This document shows, one piece after another, positions 1 to 7,667 of a stretch of DNA of 40,252 nt. This DNA comes from Pseudomonadota bacterium (GTDB taxonomy: Bacteria > Pseudomonadota > Gammaproteobacteria > Steroidobacterales > Steroidobacteraceae): positions 1 to 40,252 of the forward strand of contig QGVD01000028.1 of NCBI GenBank assembly GCA_003242685.1, in the 5' to 3' direction. Each line of letters begins with the position of its first letter. Positions within the stretch are counted from its first letter, which is position 1. The position numbers and the translations under genes are program-made. The notes below the pieces were generated by a model. The model had not been told where the DNA came from. It searched no databases and saw only the letters and a list, made by a program, of their open reading frames with translations.

Positions 1-1
1 T

Positions 2-403
2 TTATGCTTTTTGTGGTTTGGCGTTGCCGGCCCCGGCACGCGCCCCGTTCTCGCTTCCCGTGCGCGCGGCCGCGAGCGCGGCGCCCGCGCGGGTGAGCTG
101 CTCGACGAGGAGATCGGCGAGCCCGAGCCCGCCGCTCTTCGAGAGCTCGACGGCGAGTTGCTCGTCGAACAGGCTCTGGTAGAACTCCGTCTGATCGCTG
201 CCGAACAGCGAGTCGCCGAAGCTGGCCGCGCGCATGCTCTCGATCAGCATCTGCGTGAAGAGGCTCTCGAACTGCCGGGCCGCTGCGCGCAGCGCCTCGG
301 GGTCCTGCGTCTGCGCGCCGCGCTTGAGCGCGGCGAGCTTGCCGAAGTCGGCGTAGAAGCCCGGATCGAGTGGCTGGGCGAGCCCCGTCGACTGCACGGT
401 CAT
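2..403 (-). CDS. flgJ: FlgJ, rod-binding domain only (no muramidase domain)
   Basis: Rod-assembly scaffold protein of 133 residues. Residues about 30-95 form the FlgJ rod-binding region (ARQFESLFTQMLIESMRAAS, then FYQSLFDEQLA). The family in gamma- and betaproteobacteria usually exceeds 300 residues because a C-terminal glucosaminidase domain cuts peptidoglycan for the rod. Here an in-frame TAA at 4-2 ends the protein after an Ala/Gly-rich tail, so that domain is absent. The ATG overlaps the flgI stop (ATGA), which indicates translational coupling as last gene of the visible flgBCDEFGHIJ run. Single-domain FlgJ is known from alphaproteobacteria, where a separate hydrolase is used; a partner hydrolase is not in this window. 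Confidence 0.93.
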   Translation of the reverse strand: MTVQSTGLAQPLDPGFYADFGKLAALKRGAQTQDPEALRAAARQFESLFTQMLIESMRAASFGDSLFGSDQTEFYQSLFDEQLAVELSKSGGLGLADLLVEQLTRAGAALAAARTGSENGARAGAGNAKPQKA

Positions 404-1527
404 ATCACGATGAGCTCGGCGCGCAGCGCGCCGGCTTCCTTCAGCGCTTCCAGAATCGCGACCAGGTCGCCCGGCGCAGCGCCGACCTGGTTCACCGCGC
501 GGACGATCTCGTCGAGGCTCACGCCCGCCTCGAACACGAACATGCGGGCCTCGGACTGCTGCACCTCGATCGAGGTGCGCGGGGTCACGACGGTTTCACC
601 CTGCGAGAAGGGGTTCGGCTGGCTCACGTCGAAGCGCTCGGAGATCGTCACCGAGAGCGAGCCGTGCGCCACCGCCGCGGGCGTCACGCGCACGTGAGAG
701 CCGATCACCACGGTTCCCGTGCGCGAGTTGACGATGACGCGCGCGGGCGCCTCGCCCGGCTCGACCTCGAGCGACTCGAGCGTCGAGAGATAGGCGATGC
801 GCTGGCTCGGATCGGCCGGCGCCGCGACGCGGACCGTCACGGCGTCGAGCGCCTGCGCGGTGTCGGGTCCGAGGAGCTGATTGATGCTGTCGGCGAGGCG
901 CGCGGCGGTCGTGAAGTCCGGCGTGTGGAGGTTCAGCATCACGTACGGCTCGCTCGCGAAGCTCGTCGGTACCTCGCGCTCGACGGTCGCGCCGTTCGGA
1001 ATCCTTCCACTGCTCGGCACGTTGACCGAGATGCGCGAGCCGTCGCGTCCGCCCGCTCCGAAGCCGCTGACGACGAGACTGCCCTGCGCGATGGCGTAGA
1101 CCTCACCGTCGATGCCGCGCAGCGGCGTCATCAGGAGCGAACCGCCGCGCAGGCTCGACGCGTTGCCGATCGAGGAGACCGTGACGTCGATGGTCTGGCC
1201 GGGCTTCGCGAACGGCGGCAGCTCCGCATGCACCGTCACCGCCGCGACGTTCTTGAGCTGCGGATTGACGTTCGACGGGATGGTGACGCCGAACTTCGCG
1301 AGCATGTTCTTGATGCTCTGGATGGTGAACGGCGCCTGGCTCGTCTGGTCGCCCGTGCCGTCGAGACCGACGACGAGGCCGTATCCGACGAGCTGGTTGG
1401 GTCGTACGCCTGCGACCGAAGCGATGTCCTTCACGCGCTCGGCGTGCGCGGGCAGCGTGCCGCAGAGGCACAGTGCGGCGAGCACGAGACCGGAGAGAAT
1501 GCGCGAACGAGTCGAAGCCATCTTCAT
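400..1527 (-). CDS. flgI: FlgI, flagellar P-ring protein
   Basis: Periplasmic P-ring subunit that forms the bushing around the rod in the peptidoglycan layer. The 375-residue product opens with a Sec signal peptide (ILSGLVLAALCLCGTLPAHA) followed by the family start ERVKDIASVAGVRPNQLVGYG and contains the conserved VVGLDGTGDQT. Length fits the family. An ATG at 1521 is an alternative start and lies at a better distance from the GAGG ribosome site; the signal peptide is kept either way. It lies 5 bases after flgH and its stop overlaps the flgJ start. It depends on FlgA as chaperone, which is encoded divergently at 6890. Confidence 0.97.
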   Translation of the reverse strand: MKMASTRSRILSGLVLAALCLCGTLPAHAERVKDIASVAGVRPNQLVGYGLVVGLDGTGDQTSQAPFTIQSIKNMLAKFGVTIPSNVNPQLKNVAAVTVHAELPPFAKPGQTIDVTVSSIGNASSLRGGSLLMTPLRGIDGEVYAIAQGSLVVSGFGAGGRDGSRISVNVPSSGRIPNGATVEREVPTSFASEPYVMLNLHTPDFTTAARLADSINQLLGPDTAQALDAVTVRVAAPADPSQRIAYLSTLESLEVEPGEAPARVIVNSRTGTVVIGSHVRVTPAAVAHGSLSVTISERFDVSQPNPFSQGETVVTPRTSIEVQQSEARMFVFEAGVSLDEIVRAVNQVGAAPGDLVAILEALKEAGALRAELIVI

Positions 1528-1532
1528 GAGCC

Positions 1533-2207
1533 TCAGAACGGCATCCAGGGCGAGTCGAAGAAGCGTGCGAGCCACCCTTTGGTGTTCGCGTCCGCGAGCG
1601 CTCCGCGGCCGCCGTAGGAGATGCGGGCGTTCGCCACCTTGTACGACGGGATCGAGTTGTCCGGCTCGATGTCGATGGCGCGGATGATCCCCTCGAGCCG
1701 CACGAACTCGCGTCCCTGATTGATTCCGATCCACTTCTCGCCGCGCACGAGGAGGTTTCCGTTCGGCAGGCGCCGCATCACGACGACCGTGATGTCGCCT
1801 TGCAGGCGGTTGCTCTGCGCGCTGTTGCCCTTGCCCTCGAAGCTCGATTCGTTGTCGATGCTCCCGCGCAGGACCTCCGTGCCGTTCACCGTGACCGGCC
1901 GGCCGCCGACGATGGGACCTGCGAGATCGACGGACGTGGTCTTGCTCGTGCTGGTGGTCGAGCTCTTCGAGGCGTCCATGCGCTCGACGAGGCGCACCGT
2001 CACGATGTCGCCGATGCGCCGCGCGGTGGCGTTCTCGAAGAGCGCGACGTCGTGCCCGGCCTGGTAGATCGCGCCGTTCGCGACCGGAACCGGCTCGGTC
2101 GGCCACTCGTCGACGGTCTCTTCCAGCGGCGGGCGGCTCGCACACGCGGCGAGCGCGAGCACCGAAGCGAGAAGCAGCAGGCGGTTCTTGCGCGGCAGTC
2201 GGATCAC
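1533..2207 (-). CDS. flgH: FlgH, flagellar L-ring lipoprotein
   Basis: Outer-membrane L-ring subunit, 224 residues. The N-terminus is a lipoprotein signal with lipobox LAAC at residues 19-22 (RLLLLASVLALAACASRPP). The body shows the FlgH signatures: IGDIVTVRLVE, the Thr/Ser-rich strand segment, NLLVRGEKWIGINQGREFVR and RAIDIEPDNSIPS. The start codon is GTG, chosen because AGGAG lies 5 bases upstream and because it gives the full signal peptide. It sits between flgG and flgI with gaps of 8 and 5 bases, so it is cotranscribed. Confidence 0.97.
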   Translation of the reverse strand: MIRLPRKNRLLLLASVLALAACASRPPLEETVDEWPTEPVPVANGAIYQAGHDVALFENATARRIGDIVTVRLVERMDASKSSTTSTSKTTSVDLAGPIVGGRPVTVNGTEVLRGSIDNESSFEGKGNSAQSNRLQGDITVVVMRRLPNGNLLVRGEKWIGINQGREFVRLEGIIRAIDIEPDNSIPSYKVANARISYGGRGALADANTKGWLARFFDSPWMPF

Positions 2208-2215
2208 GGCTGCTC

Positions 2216-3001
2216 CTACAGCGTGTTGTTCACGTACTCGAGCATCTGGTCGGTGGTCGCGATCGCCTTCGAGTTCATCTCGTAGGCGCGCTGCGTCTCG
2301 ATCATGTTGACGAGCTCTTCGACCACGTTGACGTTCGAGCTCTCGAGCGCGCCCTGCACGATGGTGCCGAGGCCGTTGAGGCCCGGCGTTCCCACCTGGG
2401 CGGGGCCGCTCGCGGCGGATTCGAGCAGGAGGTTCTCGCCGCGCGGTTGAAGGCCCGCGGGATTCACGAAATCGACGAGCTGCAGCGAGCCGATCTGCAC
2501 CGGAGCCGACTGACCCGCGAGCTGAACGGACACGACTCCGTCGGACCCGATCGTGATGCTCTGTGCGCCGTCGGGAATGGTGATGCCGGGCTGCACGGCG
2601 TAGCCGCTCGAAGTGACGAGCTCGCCCTGCGCGTTGATCTGGAAGCTGCCATCGCGCGTGTAGGCGAACGTGCCGTCGGGCAGCAGGACCTGGAAGAAGC
2701 CGCGGCCCTGCACGGCGAGATCGAGCGCGTTGCCCGTCTGGTTGAGGTTGCCCTGGGTGTAGATCTTCTCGGTCGCCACGACGCGCACGCCGGTGCCGAG
2801 CGAGAGGCCCGACGGCGAGATGGTGTCCTGCGAGGTGTTGCCGCCGACCTGCCGGATGTTCTGGTAGAGCAGGTCCTCGAAGACGGCCCGTGACTTCTTG
2901 AAGCCGCTGGTGTTGACGTTCGCGAGGTTGTTTGACGTGACCGTCATGCGCGTCTGCTGCGCGTCGAGTCCGGTCTTTGCGGCCCAGAGTGCGGGATTCA
3001 T
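2216..3001 (-). CDS. flgG: FlgG, distal rod protein
   Basis: Distal rod subunit exported by the flagellar type III system, 261 residues. It starts with the typical MNPALWAAKTGLDAQQTRM and the rod/hook motif NNLANVNTSGFKKSRAVFEDLLYQ, has DLAVQGRGFFQV near residue 100, and ends with the heptad C-terminal helix (SSNVNVVEELVNMIETQRAYE ... QMLEYVNNTL) that packs in the tubular rod. Length equals that of enterobacterial FlgG. It lies between flgF and flgH in the rod-hook operon. Confidence 0.98.
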   Translation of the reverse strand: MNPALWAAKTGLDAQQTRMTVTSNNLANVNTSGFKKSRAVFEDLLYQNIRQVGGNTSQDTISPSGLSLGTGVRVVATEKIYTQGNLNQTGNALDLAVQGRGFFQVLLPDGTFAYTRDGSFQINAQGELVTSSGYAVQPGITIPDGAQSITIGSDGVVSVQLAGQSAPVQIGSLQLVDFVNPAGLQPRGENLLLESAASGPAQVGTPGLNGLGTIVQGALESSNVNVVEELVNMIETQRAYEMNSKAIATTDQMLEYVNNTL

Positions 3002-3054
3002 GCGGTTACTCTCTTTCAGTCAAACCGTAAGCGAAGCGGATCGCTCCTCGAGGA

Positions 3055-3795
3055 TCAGCCGATGCGCAGGAGCTGCGCGGAGGCGTCGGCGTTCTCTTCG
3101 GCCGTCCGCATCATCTTCACCTGCATCTCGAACTGCCGCGCGAGCTCGATCATCGTGACCATCGCCTCGGCGACGTTGACGTTGCTCGACTCGAGCACGC
3201 CCGAGGCGAGACGCACGGAGGCATCCGCCGGCGCGTCCATGCCGTCGCGCGTGCGGAAGAGGCCGTCGGCTCCGCGCTCGAGCGACTCGGGAGGCGGATT
3301 GACGAGCTTGATGCGCGCCACGACCGCGGTCGTCTCCGGCCCCTGGCCGAGAGGCACGATCGAAACGCTTCCATCCGCCGCGATATCGATGGAGGCATGC
3401 GGCGGCACCGTGATCGGTCCGCCGTCACCGAGCACCGGATGACCGGCGCCCGTGAGGAGCAGTCCGCTCGGATCGACGCGGAGGTCTCCGGCGCGCGTGT
3501 AGGCCTCGCGCCCGTCGCGGCCCTGGACGGCGATGAATCCGTCGCCCTGCACGGCGACGTCGAGGCTCCGGCCGGTCGAGATCATCGAGCCTGCGCTCGT
3601 GTCCCATCCGGTCACGGAATGCGTCGCGTAGACGCGCGACGGAAAGCCGGCACCGGTGACCGCGCGGTTCTGGAAGGCGCTGAGCTCGGCACGGAACCCA
3701 GTGGTGCTCGCGTTGGCCAGGTTGTGGTTGTTCACACCCTGAGCGCGCAGCGTCTCCTTCGCGCCGGTCATCGCGACGTAGAGCAGACGGTCCAT
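3055..3795 (-). CDS. flgF: FlgF, proximal rod protein
   Basis: Proximal rod subunit, 246 residues, with the family opening MDRLLYVAMTGAKETLRAQG and NNHNLANASTTGFRAEL, a central DVAVQGDGFIAVQ, and the C-terminal helix ending SSNVNVAEAMVTMIELARQFE. It differs from the paralogue FlgG by the MDxLLYVAMTGAK start, which is typical of FlgF. GGAGG lies 7 bases before the ATG. It is separated from flgE by 67 bases and from flgG by 53 bases, with no promoter or terminator visible in either gap. Confidence 0.97.
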   Translation of the reverse strand: MDRLLYVAMTGAKETLRAQGVNNHNLANASTTGFRAELSAFQNRAVTGAGFPSRVYATHSVTGWDTSAGSMISTGRSLDVAVQGDGFIAVQGRDGREAYTRAGDLRVDPSGLLLTGAGHPVLGDGGPITVPPHASIDIAADGSVSIVPLGQGPETTAVVARIKLVNPPPESLERGADGLFRTRDGMDAPADASVRLASGVLESSNVNVAEAMVTMIELARQFEMQVKMMRTAEENADASAQLLRIG

Positions 3796-3862
3796 CAGTG
3801 TCCTCCCGGAACGGCGGTCCGAGGCTCACGCAGCGCGCGAGCGTGTGAAGCGGCGGCGGTCA

Positions 3863-5077
3863 TCAGCGGATGTTGATGATCGTCTGCGTCACCTGGTTCG
3901 CGGCAGAGATCATCTGCGCGTTCGCCTGGTAGTTGCGCTGCGCAGTGATCATGTTGACGAGCTGCTCGGTGATGTCGACGTTCGAGGCCTCGAGCGCACC
4001 CGACTGGATCACGCCGAAGCCCGAGTTGCCCGCCTGACCGCGCAGTGCCTGACCCGAAGCGAAGGTCTCGGCCCATGTGGTGTCGCCGAGCTGCTGGAGT
4101 CCCTGGGGGTTCGCGAAGTTGGCGAGCGCGATCTGACCGAGCGGCTGCGACTGCCCGTTCGTGAAGCGCGCCTGCACGACGCCACTGGCGTCGACATCGA
4201 TGCCGATCAGGCGGCCCGTCGTGTAGCCGTCCTGCATGATGGCGTTGACGGTGAACGTCTGACCGTACTGCGTCGTCGCGCTGAAGTCGAACGTCAGCTC
4301 CAGATCCGCCGCGCCGGTCTGCGGGTCGTGCGGCGGGAACGAGACCTCGCCCAGGGCAGGCGCGATCAGCTCGCCCGTGTTGGAGTAGGTGAGCGCCTGC
4401 GGACCGCCGACTGCCTGCCCGTCGACGTACAGGTGCGCGTTCCACTGGTTGTCGCCCGTCTTCACGAAGTACAGCGTCGCGGTGTGGGCGGCGCCGAGCG
4501 AGTCGTAGATCGTGAGCGACGTGGCGTTGTTGTAGCTGCGCGCGTCCGCCGGATCGAAGACCGTGGAAAGCGGAATCTCGGCGGCGGCCGGCAGGTTCAG
4601 CGTGAGCTCCGCTCTGCTCGTCGCCCGGGGCGGGCTCTCGCTCGTGATGAGGCGGATGTCCGCGAGCCCGCCGGTGTTGAAGCTGCCGTTCTCGAGCGGC
4701 GGATAGGCCTGCAGCCGGAGCCCCTGGTGGTTGACGACGTACCCGTTGCGGTCCACCTTGAACGTGCCCGCGCGCGTGTAGCTCAGCGCGCCGTTGTCGC
4801 TCAGGATGAAGAAGCCCTGACCCGAGAGCGCGAGGTCGAGCGCGTTGTCGGTGAAGTCGATGTTGCCCTGGGCGAACTGCTGCGAGATGTTCGCGACGCG
4901 CACGCCGTTGCCGACCGCCGTCGCGCTCACGCCCTGCTGGCTCGTGGCGAAGAGATCCGCGAACTCCGCGCGGGAGGCCTTGAAGCCCACCGTGCCGACG
5001 TTGGCGATGTTGTTGGCGGTGACGTTCAGATCGGCCGAGGCCGCGTTGATTCCCGAGAGGGCAAGGCGGAAAGGCAT
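3863..5077 (-). CDS. flgE: FlgE, hook protein
   Basis: Hook filament subunit, 404 residues, exported through the type III gate and capped by FlgD. The N-terminus (MPFRLALSGINAASADLNVTANNIANVGTVGFK) and C-terminus (SSN/ASNVDITEQLVNMITAQRNYQANAQMI) form the D0 coiled-coil core; the middle residues (about 150-320) are the variable surface domains. The length is close to the roughly 400 residues of enterobacterial FlgE. AGGAGA lies 6 bases before the ATG. flgD is 37 bases upstream. Confidence 0.97.
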   Translation of the reverse strand: MPFRLALSGINAASADLNVTANNIANVGTVGFKASRAEFADLFATSQQGVSATAVGNGVRVANISQQFAQGNIDFTDNALDLALSGQGFFILSDNGALSYTRAGTFKVDRNGYVVNHQGLRLQAYPPLENGSFNTGGLADIRLITSESPPRATSRAELTLNLPAAAEIPLSTVFDPADARSYNNATSLTIYDSLGAAHTATLYFVKTGDNQWNAHLYVDGQAVGGPQALTYSNTGELIAPALGEVSFPPHDPQTGAADLELTFDFSATTQYGQTFTVNAIMQDGYTTGRLIGIDVDASGVVQARFTNGQSQPLGQIALANFANPQGLQQLGDTTWAETFASGQALRGQAGNSGFGVIQSGALEASNVDITEQLVNMITAQRNYQANAQMISAANQVTQTIINIR

Positions 5078-5114
5078 GTCGATTCTCCTGCGAAAATGGA
5101 AATCCGGTGCGCGG

Positions 5115-5771
5115 CTACTTCACGCGCCTCACGTCGTTCAGAGCGAAGGTGCCGCCGGAAGTGTTGAGCACGAGCCGCTGGCTCGAAGGATCGAACGTCA
5201 CGCTGTCGACACGGCTCGCGAGCAGCGGCTGGAGCGAGAAGCTCGTGCTGCCGGAGGCGGCGACGACCTCGAACCGGTACTCGCCGGGGGAGGCCACCGT
5301 GCCGCGGTCCGTGGTGCCGTCCCAGGTGAACTCCGTGAGACCCGCGCGTGGCTCGAGATTGAGGGTGCGCACGAGCTGACCGGTCGAATCGCGAACGAGC
5401 ACGCGCAGTGACGTGGCGCCGTCGGGCACGTCGACGGCACCGGCGATGGCGCCGTCCTCGACGAGCGTCGCGGAATCGGAGACCGCGAGCACTTCGCGTC
5501 CGACGAGACTCGTGCCGCTCAGCAGCTGCGCCGAGCGCAGCGACTCGGCGAGACCCGTGACGGCCCTCTCCATGCTCTGGATGCCCGTCACCTGACTGAA
5601 CTGGGCGAGCTGGCTCAGGAACTGCGTCGGGTCGGCGGGCTTGAGTGGGTCCTGGTTGCGCATCTGCGCGATCATCAGCTCGATGAAGTCCTCCTGCCCG
5701 AGCTGACTGCGCTTCGCCGCCTGCGTGTGCGCTTCGCCGGTCAGGCTGCTCACGGAATCCACGGACGACAT
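5115..5771 (-). CDS. flgD: FlgD, hook-capping protein
   Basis: Hook cap scaffold needed for polymerisation of FlgE, 218 residues. The N-terminal FlgD motif is clear (LGQEDFIELMIAQMRNQDPL, then QFLSQLAQFSQVTGIQSM). The C-terminal two thirds contain the FlgD Ig-like/Tudor region (FTWDGTTDRGTVASPGEYRF), which is built from beta strands. It follows flgC by 30 bases, with AAGGA ahead of its ATG. Confidence 0.97.
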   Translation of the reverse strand: MSSVDSVSSLTGEAHTQAAKRSQLGQEDFIELMIAQMRNQDPLKPADPTQFLSQLAQFSQVTGIQSMERAVTGLAESLRSAQLLSGTSLVGREVLAVSDSATLVEDGAIAGAVDVPDGATSLRVLVRDSTGQLVRTLNLEPRAGLTEFTWDGTTDRGTVASPGEYRFEVVAASGSTSFSLQPLLASRVDSVTFDPSSQRLVLNTSGGTFALNDVRRVK

Positions 5772-5801
5772 GCTTCGATCCTTTCGTCTGCGCCGGACCG
5801 C

Positions 5802-6215
5802 TTACTGGCCGAGCCTCAGCGTCGCGAGCAGCAGCTCCTTCGACGTGTTGAGCACTTCGATGTTGTTCTGGTACGCGCGCGAAGCGGAGATCATGTCGAC
5901 CATCTGCTCCACGACGTTCACGTTCGGCGCGTACACGTAACCCTGCTCGTCCGCGAGCGGATTGCCGGGCTCGTAGCGCGCGGTCGGCGGCTCGGTGCTC
6001 TCGACGATGCCGCGCACGCGGACGGCCGCATCGCTTCCCTGGCCGGCAAGAGCCGTGCGCACGGCTTCGAACACCGGATGGCGTGCGCGGTACACCTGAT
6101 TCGGATCGCCGCTCACGCTGTTGGCATTGGCGAGGTTGCTCGCCACGGTGTTGAGCCGCACCGATTGCGCGGAGAGGCCGGAGCCCGCGATGTCGAATAC
6201 CTTGAATGAGGACAT
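5802..6215 (-). CDS. flgC: FlgC, proximal rod protein
   Basis: Proximal rod subunit, 137 residues. It contains the family start (FKVFDIAGSGLSAQSVRLNTVASNLANANS), the central YVYAPNVNVVEQMVDMISASRAYQNNIEVLN stretch that defines FlgC, and a C-terminal helix. AGGAGG lies 7 bases before the ATG. flgB ends 16 bases upstream, as expected for a flgBC pair. Confidence 0.98.
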   Translation of the reverse strand: MSSFKVFDIAGSGLSAQSVRLNTVASNLANANSVSGDPNQVYRARHPVFEAVRTALAGQGSDAAVRVRGIVESTEPPTARYEPGNPLADEQGYVYAPNVNVVEQMVDMISASRAYQNNIEVLNTSKELLLATLRLGQ

Positions 6216-6231
6216 GCCGTACCTCCTGCGC

Positions 6232-6624
6232 CTACTGGCCCGTGATCGCGGTCAGCAGGCCGCGGAAACGGGATGCGAGAAAGGTGAGCGTCGCCTGGAA
6301 ACGCACCGCGTTCTCGGCGAACGCCGCCTGTTCGAGCTGCACGTCGACGGTGTTGCCGTCGACCGAGGGGGCGAGAGGAACCCGATACTTGAGTCCCGGT
6401 GGCTCGTTCGCGCTGCCGGCGCCGATGTGGCGCGCATCGGTCGTCGCGAGCGTCACCCGTCTGTCTGCGCCGCCCGTCTGGGCGAGCACCTCACGGAAGT
6501 CGATGTCGCGCGCCTGATAGCCGGGCGTGTCGGCATTGGCGAGATTTCTCGCCAGCACTTCGGTGCGCTGTGCGCGCACCCTCAAGGCGTCGGCGTGGAT
6601 GCCGATATAGGCGTCGAGATTCAT
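6232..6624 (-). CDS. flgB: FlgB, proximal rod protein
   Basis: Proximal rod subunit and first gene of the rod-hook operon, 130 residues. It contains ADALRVRAQRTEVLARNLANADTPGYQARDIDF, the FlgB version of the rod motif, and the C-terminal QAAFAENAVRFQATLTFLASRF. The ATG at 6624 was chosen over an in-frame codon at 6684 because family proteins begin just before this motif and because the longer form would start inside the sigma-54 element at 6668-6683. Upstream lies the regulatory region shared with divergent flgA. Confidence 0.96.
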   Translation of the reverse strand: MNLDAYIGIHADALRVRAQRTEVLARNLANADTPGYQARDIDFREVLAQTGGADRRVTLATTDARHIGAGSANEPPGLKYRVPLAPSVDGNTVDVQLEQAAFAENAVRFQATLTFLASRFRGLLTAITGQ

Positions 6625-6667
6625 CGCTGTGACGCATCCGTCGGGAAACTGGCCCCGGGGCGTACAA

Positions 6668-6683
6668 AGCAAAGCCCATGCCA
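6668..6683 (-). promoter_or_regulatory. sigma-54 promoter of the flgB operon
   Basis: Read on the minus strand this is TGGCATGGGCTTTGCT, which agrees at every defined position with the sigma-54 consensus TGGCAYRN4TTGCW. The -12 GC at 6670-6669 predicts a transcription start near 6657, giving a leader of about 33 bases to flgB. Transcription would need an enhancer-binding activator such as FleQ, whose gene is not in the window. Confidence 0.85.
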
Positions 6684-6686
6684 TCG

Positions 6687-6699
6687 CGTGTCGGACACG
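6687..6699. repeat. 13-base palindrome next to the flgB sigma-54 site
   Basis: CGTGTCGGACACG has perfect 6-base arms around a single G, starting 3 bases upstream of the -24 element of the flgB promoter. It could be a regulator-binding half-site pair, but it does not resemble a motif I recognise. Short palindromes arise by chance in GC-rich DNA. Confidence 0.4.
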
Positions 6700-6757
6700 G
6701 TTCTGCGTCGATACGCACGTGCACGGCGCCGAAATTCGTGAGCGACGTCACACGCAT

Positions 6758-6775
6758 GCGGCAAGGATCTGCCGC
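6758..6775. repeat. inverted repeat in the flgB-flgA intergenic region
   Basis: GCGGCA-AGGATC-TGCCGC: 6-base perfect arms around a 6-base centre, about midway in the 265-base divergent control region (6625-6889). The rest of this region holds the two oppositely oriented sigma-54 sites and a palindrome next to flgB; no small gene is evident. The function of this repeat is unknown; an activator site is one possibility. Confidence 0.35.
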
Positions 6776-6829
6776 GCGCGGCAAACGACGCGCGTGCGTG
6801 CGCCGTTCGAGCGACATCCATCGCGTGCG

Positions 6830-6845
6830 TGGCACGTGCTGCGCG
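6830..6845 (+). promoter_or_regulatory. weaker sigma-54-like site upstream of flgA
   Basis: TGGCACGTGCTGCGCG has a perfect -24 block (TGGCACG) and keeps the -12 GC at the right spacing, but lacks the TT of the -12 block. Its predicted start near 6857 would give flgA a normal leader of about 33-40 bases, so it may be the working promoter in spite of the poorer score. Confidence 0.35.
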
Positions 6846-6867
6846 TCGCACCGTGAGCGCCGGCATC

Positions 6868-6883
6868 TGGCGCGCTGCTTGCA
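6868..6883 (+). promoter_or_regulatory. sigma-54 promoter-like site at the flgA start
   Basis: TGGCGCGCTGCTTGCA matches TGGCAYRN4TTGCW at all but one defined position (G for A in the -24 block). The -12 GC at 6881-6882 would start transcription near 6893, which is after the first possible flgA ATG (6890) and just before the second (6896). Either the mRNA is nearly leaderless or the site at 6830 is used. Confidence 0.6.
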
Positions 6884-6889
6884 AGACAT

Positions 6890-7615
6890 ATGGACATGCA
6901 CAGCGCGTCGAAAACCCGTCGCACGCCGCGGTGCGCATTTCTCGCGTTGGCGGGATGCGCAGCGACCGTGATCCATGCACAGCAGGCGATCCAGCCGCTC
7001 GAGACGATCCGGGCGGCGGCGGAGGATCACGTTCGCACCCAGCTCGGCGCGGGTGGGGACGTTGCGGTTTCCGCGGGATCACTAGATCCACGCCTGCGCC
7101 TCGCGCCCTGCGCAGGACCGCTCGAGGCGTCGTCGATGCCGGCGGGACTGCGTGCCGCGCGCGTGACGGTGGGCGTGCGCTGCACTCAGGGTGCGACGTG
7201 GACGGTATACGTGCCGGTCAGCATCGAATCCGAGGTGCAGGTGCTCGTGCTGCGTCACGCCGCGGCTCGCGGCGCGCAGCTCACCGAGGCCGATGTGATG
7301 GTCCAGACACGCCGCGTCCCGGGATTCGGCGGCGGCTACGTCGCCGATCCGCGGCAGCTCGCGGGCCGGACGCTGCGCAGGCCGCTGCCTGCGGGCGCGG
7401 TGCTGACGCCCGATGCGCTGGAGGCGGATATTGTGGTGCGGCGAGGGCAGCAGGTGACGTTGCTCGCGGCGAGCAACGGCATCCAGGTGCGCGCGAGCGG
7501 CCGGGCCCTTGCGGACGGCCGCGCAGGCGAGCGCCTCAAGGTGCAGAATGAGCGCTCGAACGTGGTCGTCGAAGGCGTGGTCGAGAGCCCGGGCGTGATC
7601 CGAGTCACACCCTAA
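6890..7615 (+). CDS. flgA: FlgA, P-ring assembly chaperone
   Basis: Periplasmic chaperone for P-ring (FlgI) formation, 241 residues. A signal peptide covers about residues 10-30 (CAFLALAGCAATVIHAQQ). The second half holds the SAF domain and the FlgA C-terminal beta domain: RGAQLTEADVMVQTRRVPG, LAGRTLRRPLPAGAVLTPDAL, VRRGQQVTLLA, RAGERLKVQNERSNVVVEG. Length is slightly above the enterobacterial protein. The start is uncertain: ATG 6890 and ATG 6896 are in frame and both lie against a sigma-54-like site, without a good Shine-Dalgarno sequence. It heads the plus-strand run flgA-flgM-flgN. Confidence 0.95.
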   Translation: MDMHSASKTRRTPRCAFLALAGCAATVIHAQQAIQPLETIRAAAEDHVRTQLGAGGDVAVSAGSLDPRLRLAPCAGPLEASSMPAGLRAARVTVGVRCTQGATWTVYVPVSIESEVQVLVLRHAAARGAQLTEADVMVQTRRVPGFGGGYVADPRQLAGRTLRRPLPAGAVLTPDALEADIVVRRGQQVTLLAASNGIQVRASGRALADGRAGERLKVQNERSNVVVEGVVESPGVIRVTP

Positions 7616-7638
7616 AGTTCTGCGCACGGCGGCGATAC
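7613..7638 (+). promoter_or_regulatory. sigma-28 promoter of flgM
   Basis: TAAAGTTC at 7613-7620 and GGCGATAC at 7631-7638 resemble the FliA consensus TAAAGTTT-N11-GCCGATAA, with a spacer one base shorter than usual. The -35 box overlaps the flgA stop codon. The predicted start near 7645 leaves a short leader with GGGGAGAG before flgM. Late-class expression of flgM from FliA is the usual arrangement. Confidence 0.7.
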
Positions 7639-7667
7639 AGTGTACGCCGACTCGGGGAGAGTCCTGT

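Noticed and set aside
400..2145. A 581-codon frame joining flgI with upstream sequence
   Set aside because: The upstream 206 codons are an out-of-frame reading of flgH; the flgI signal peptide marks the true start at 1527 or 1521.
6601..6608. GCCGATAT on the plus strand inside flgB
   Set aside because: It is antisense to flgB, lacks a -35 partner and does not lead to a gene in a suitable position.
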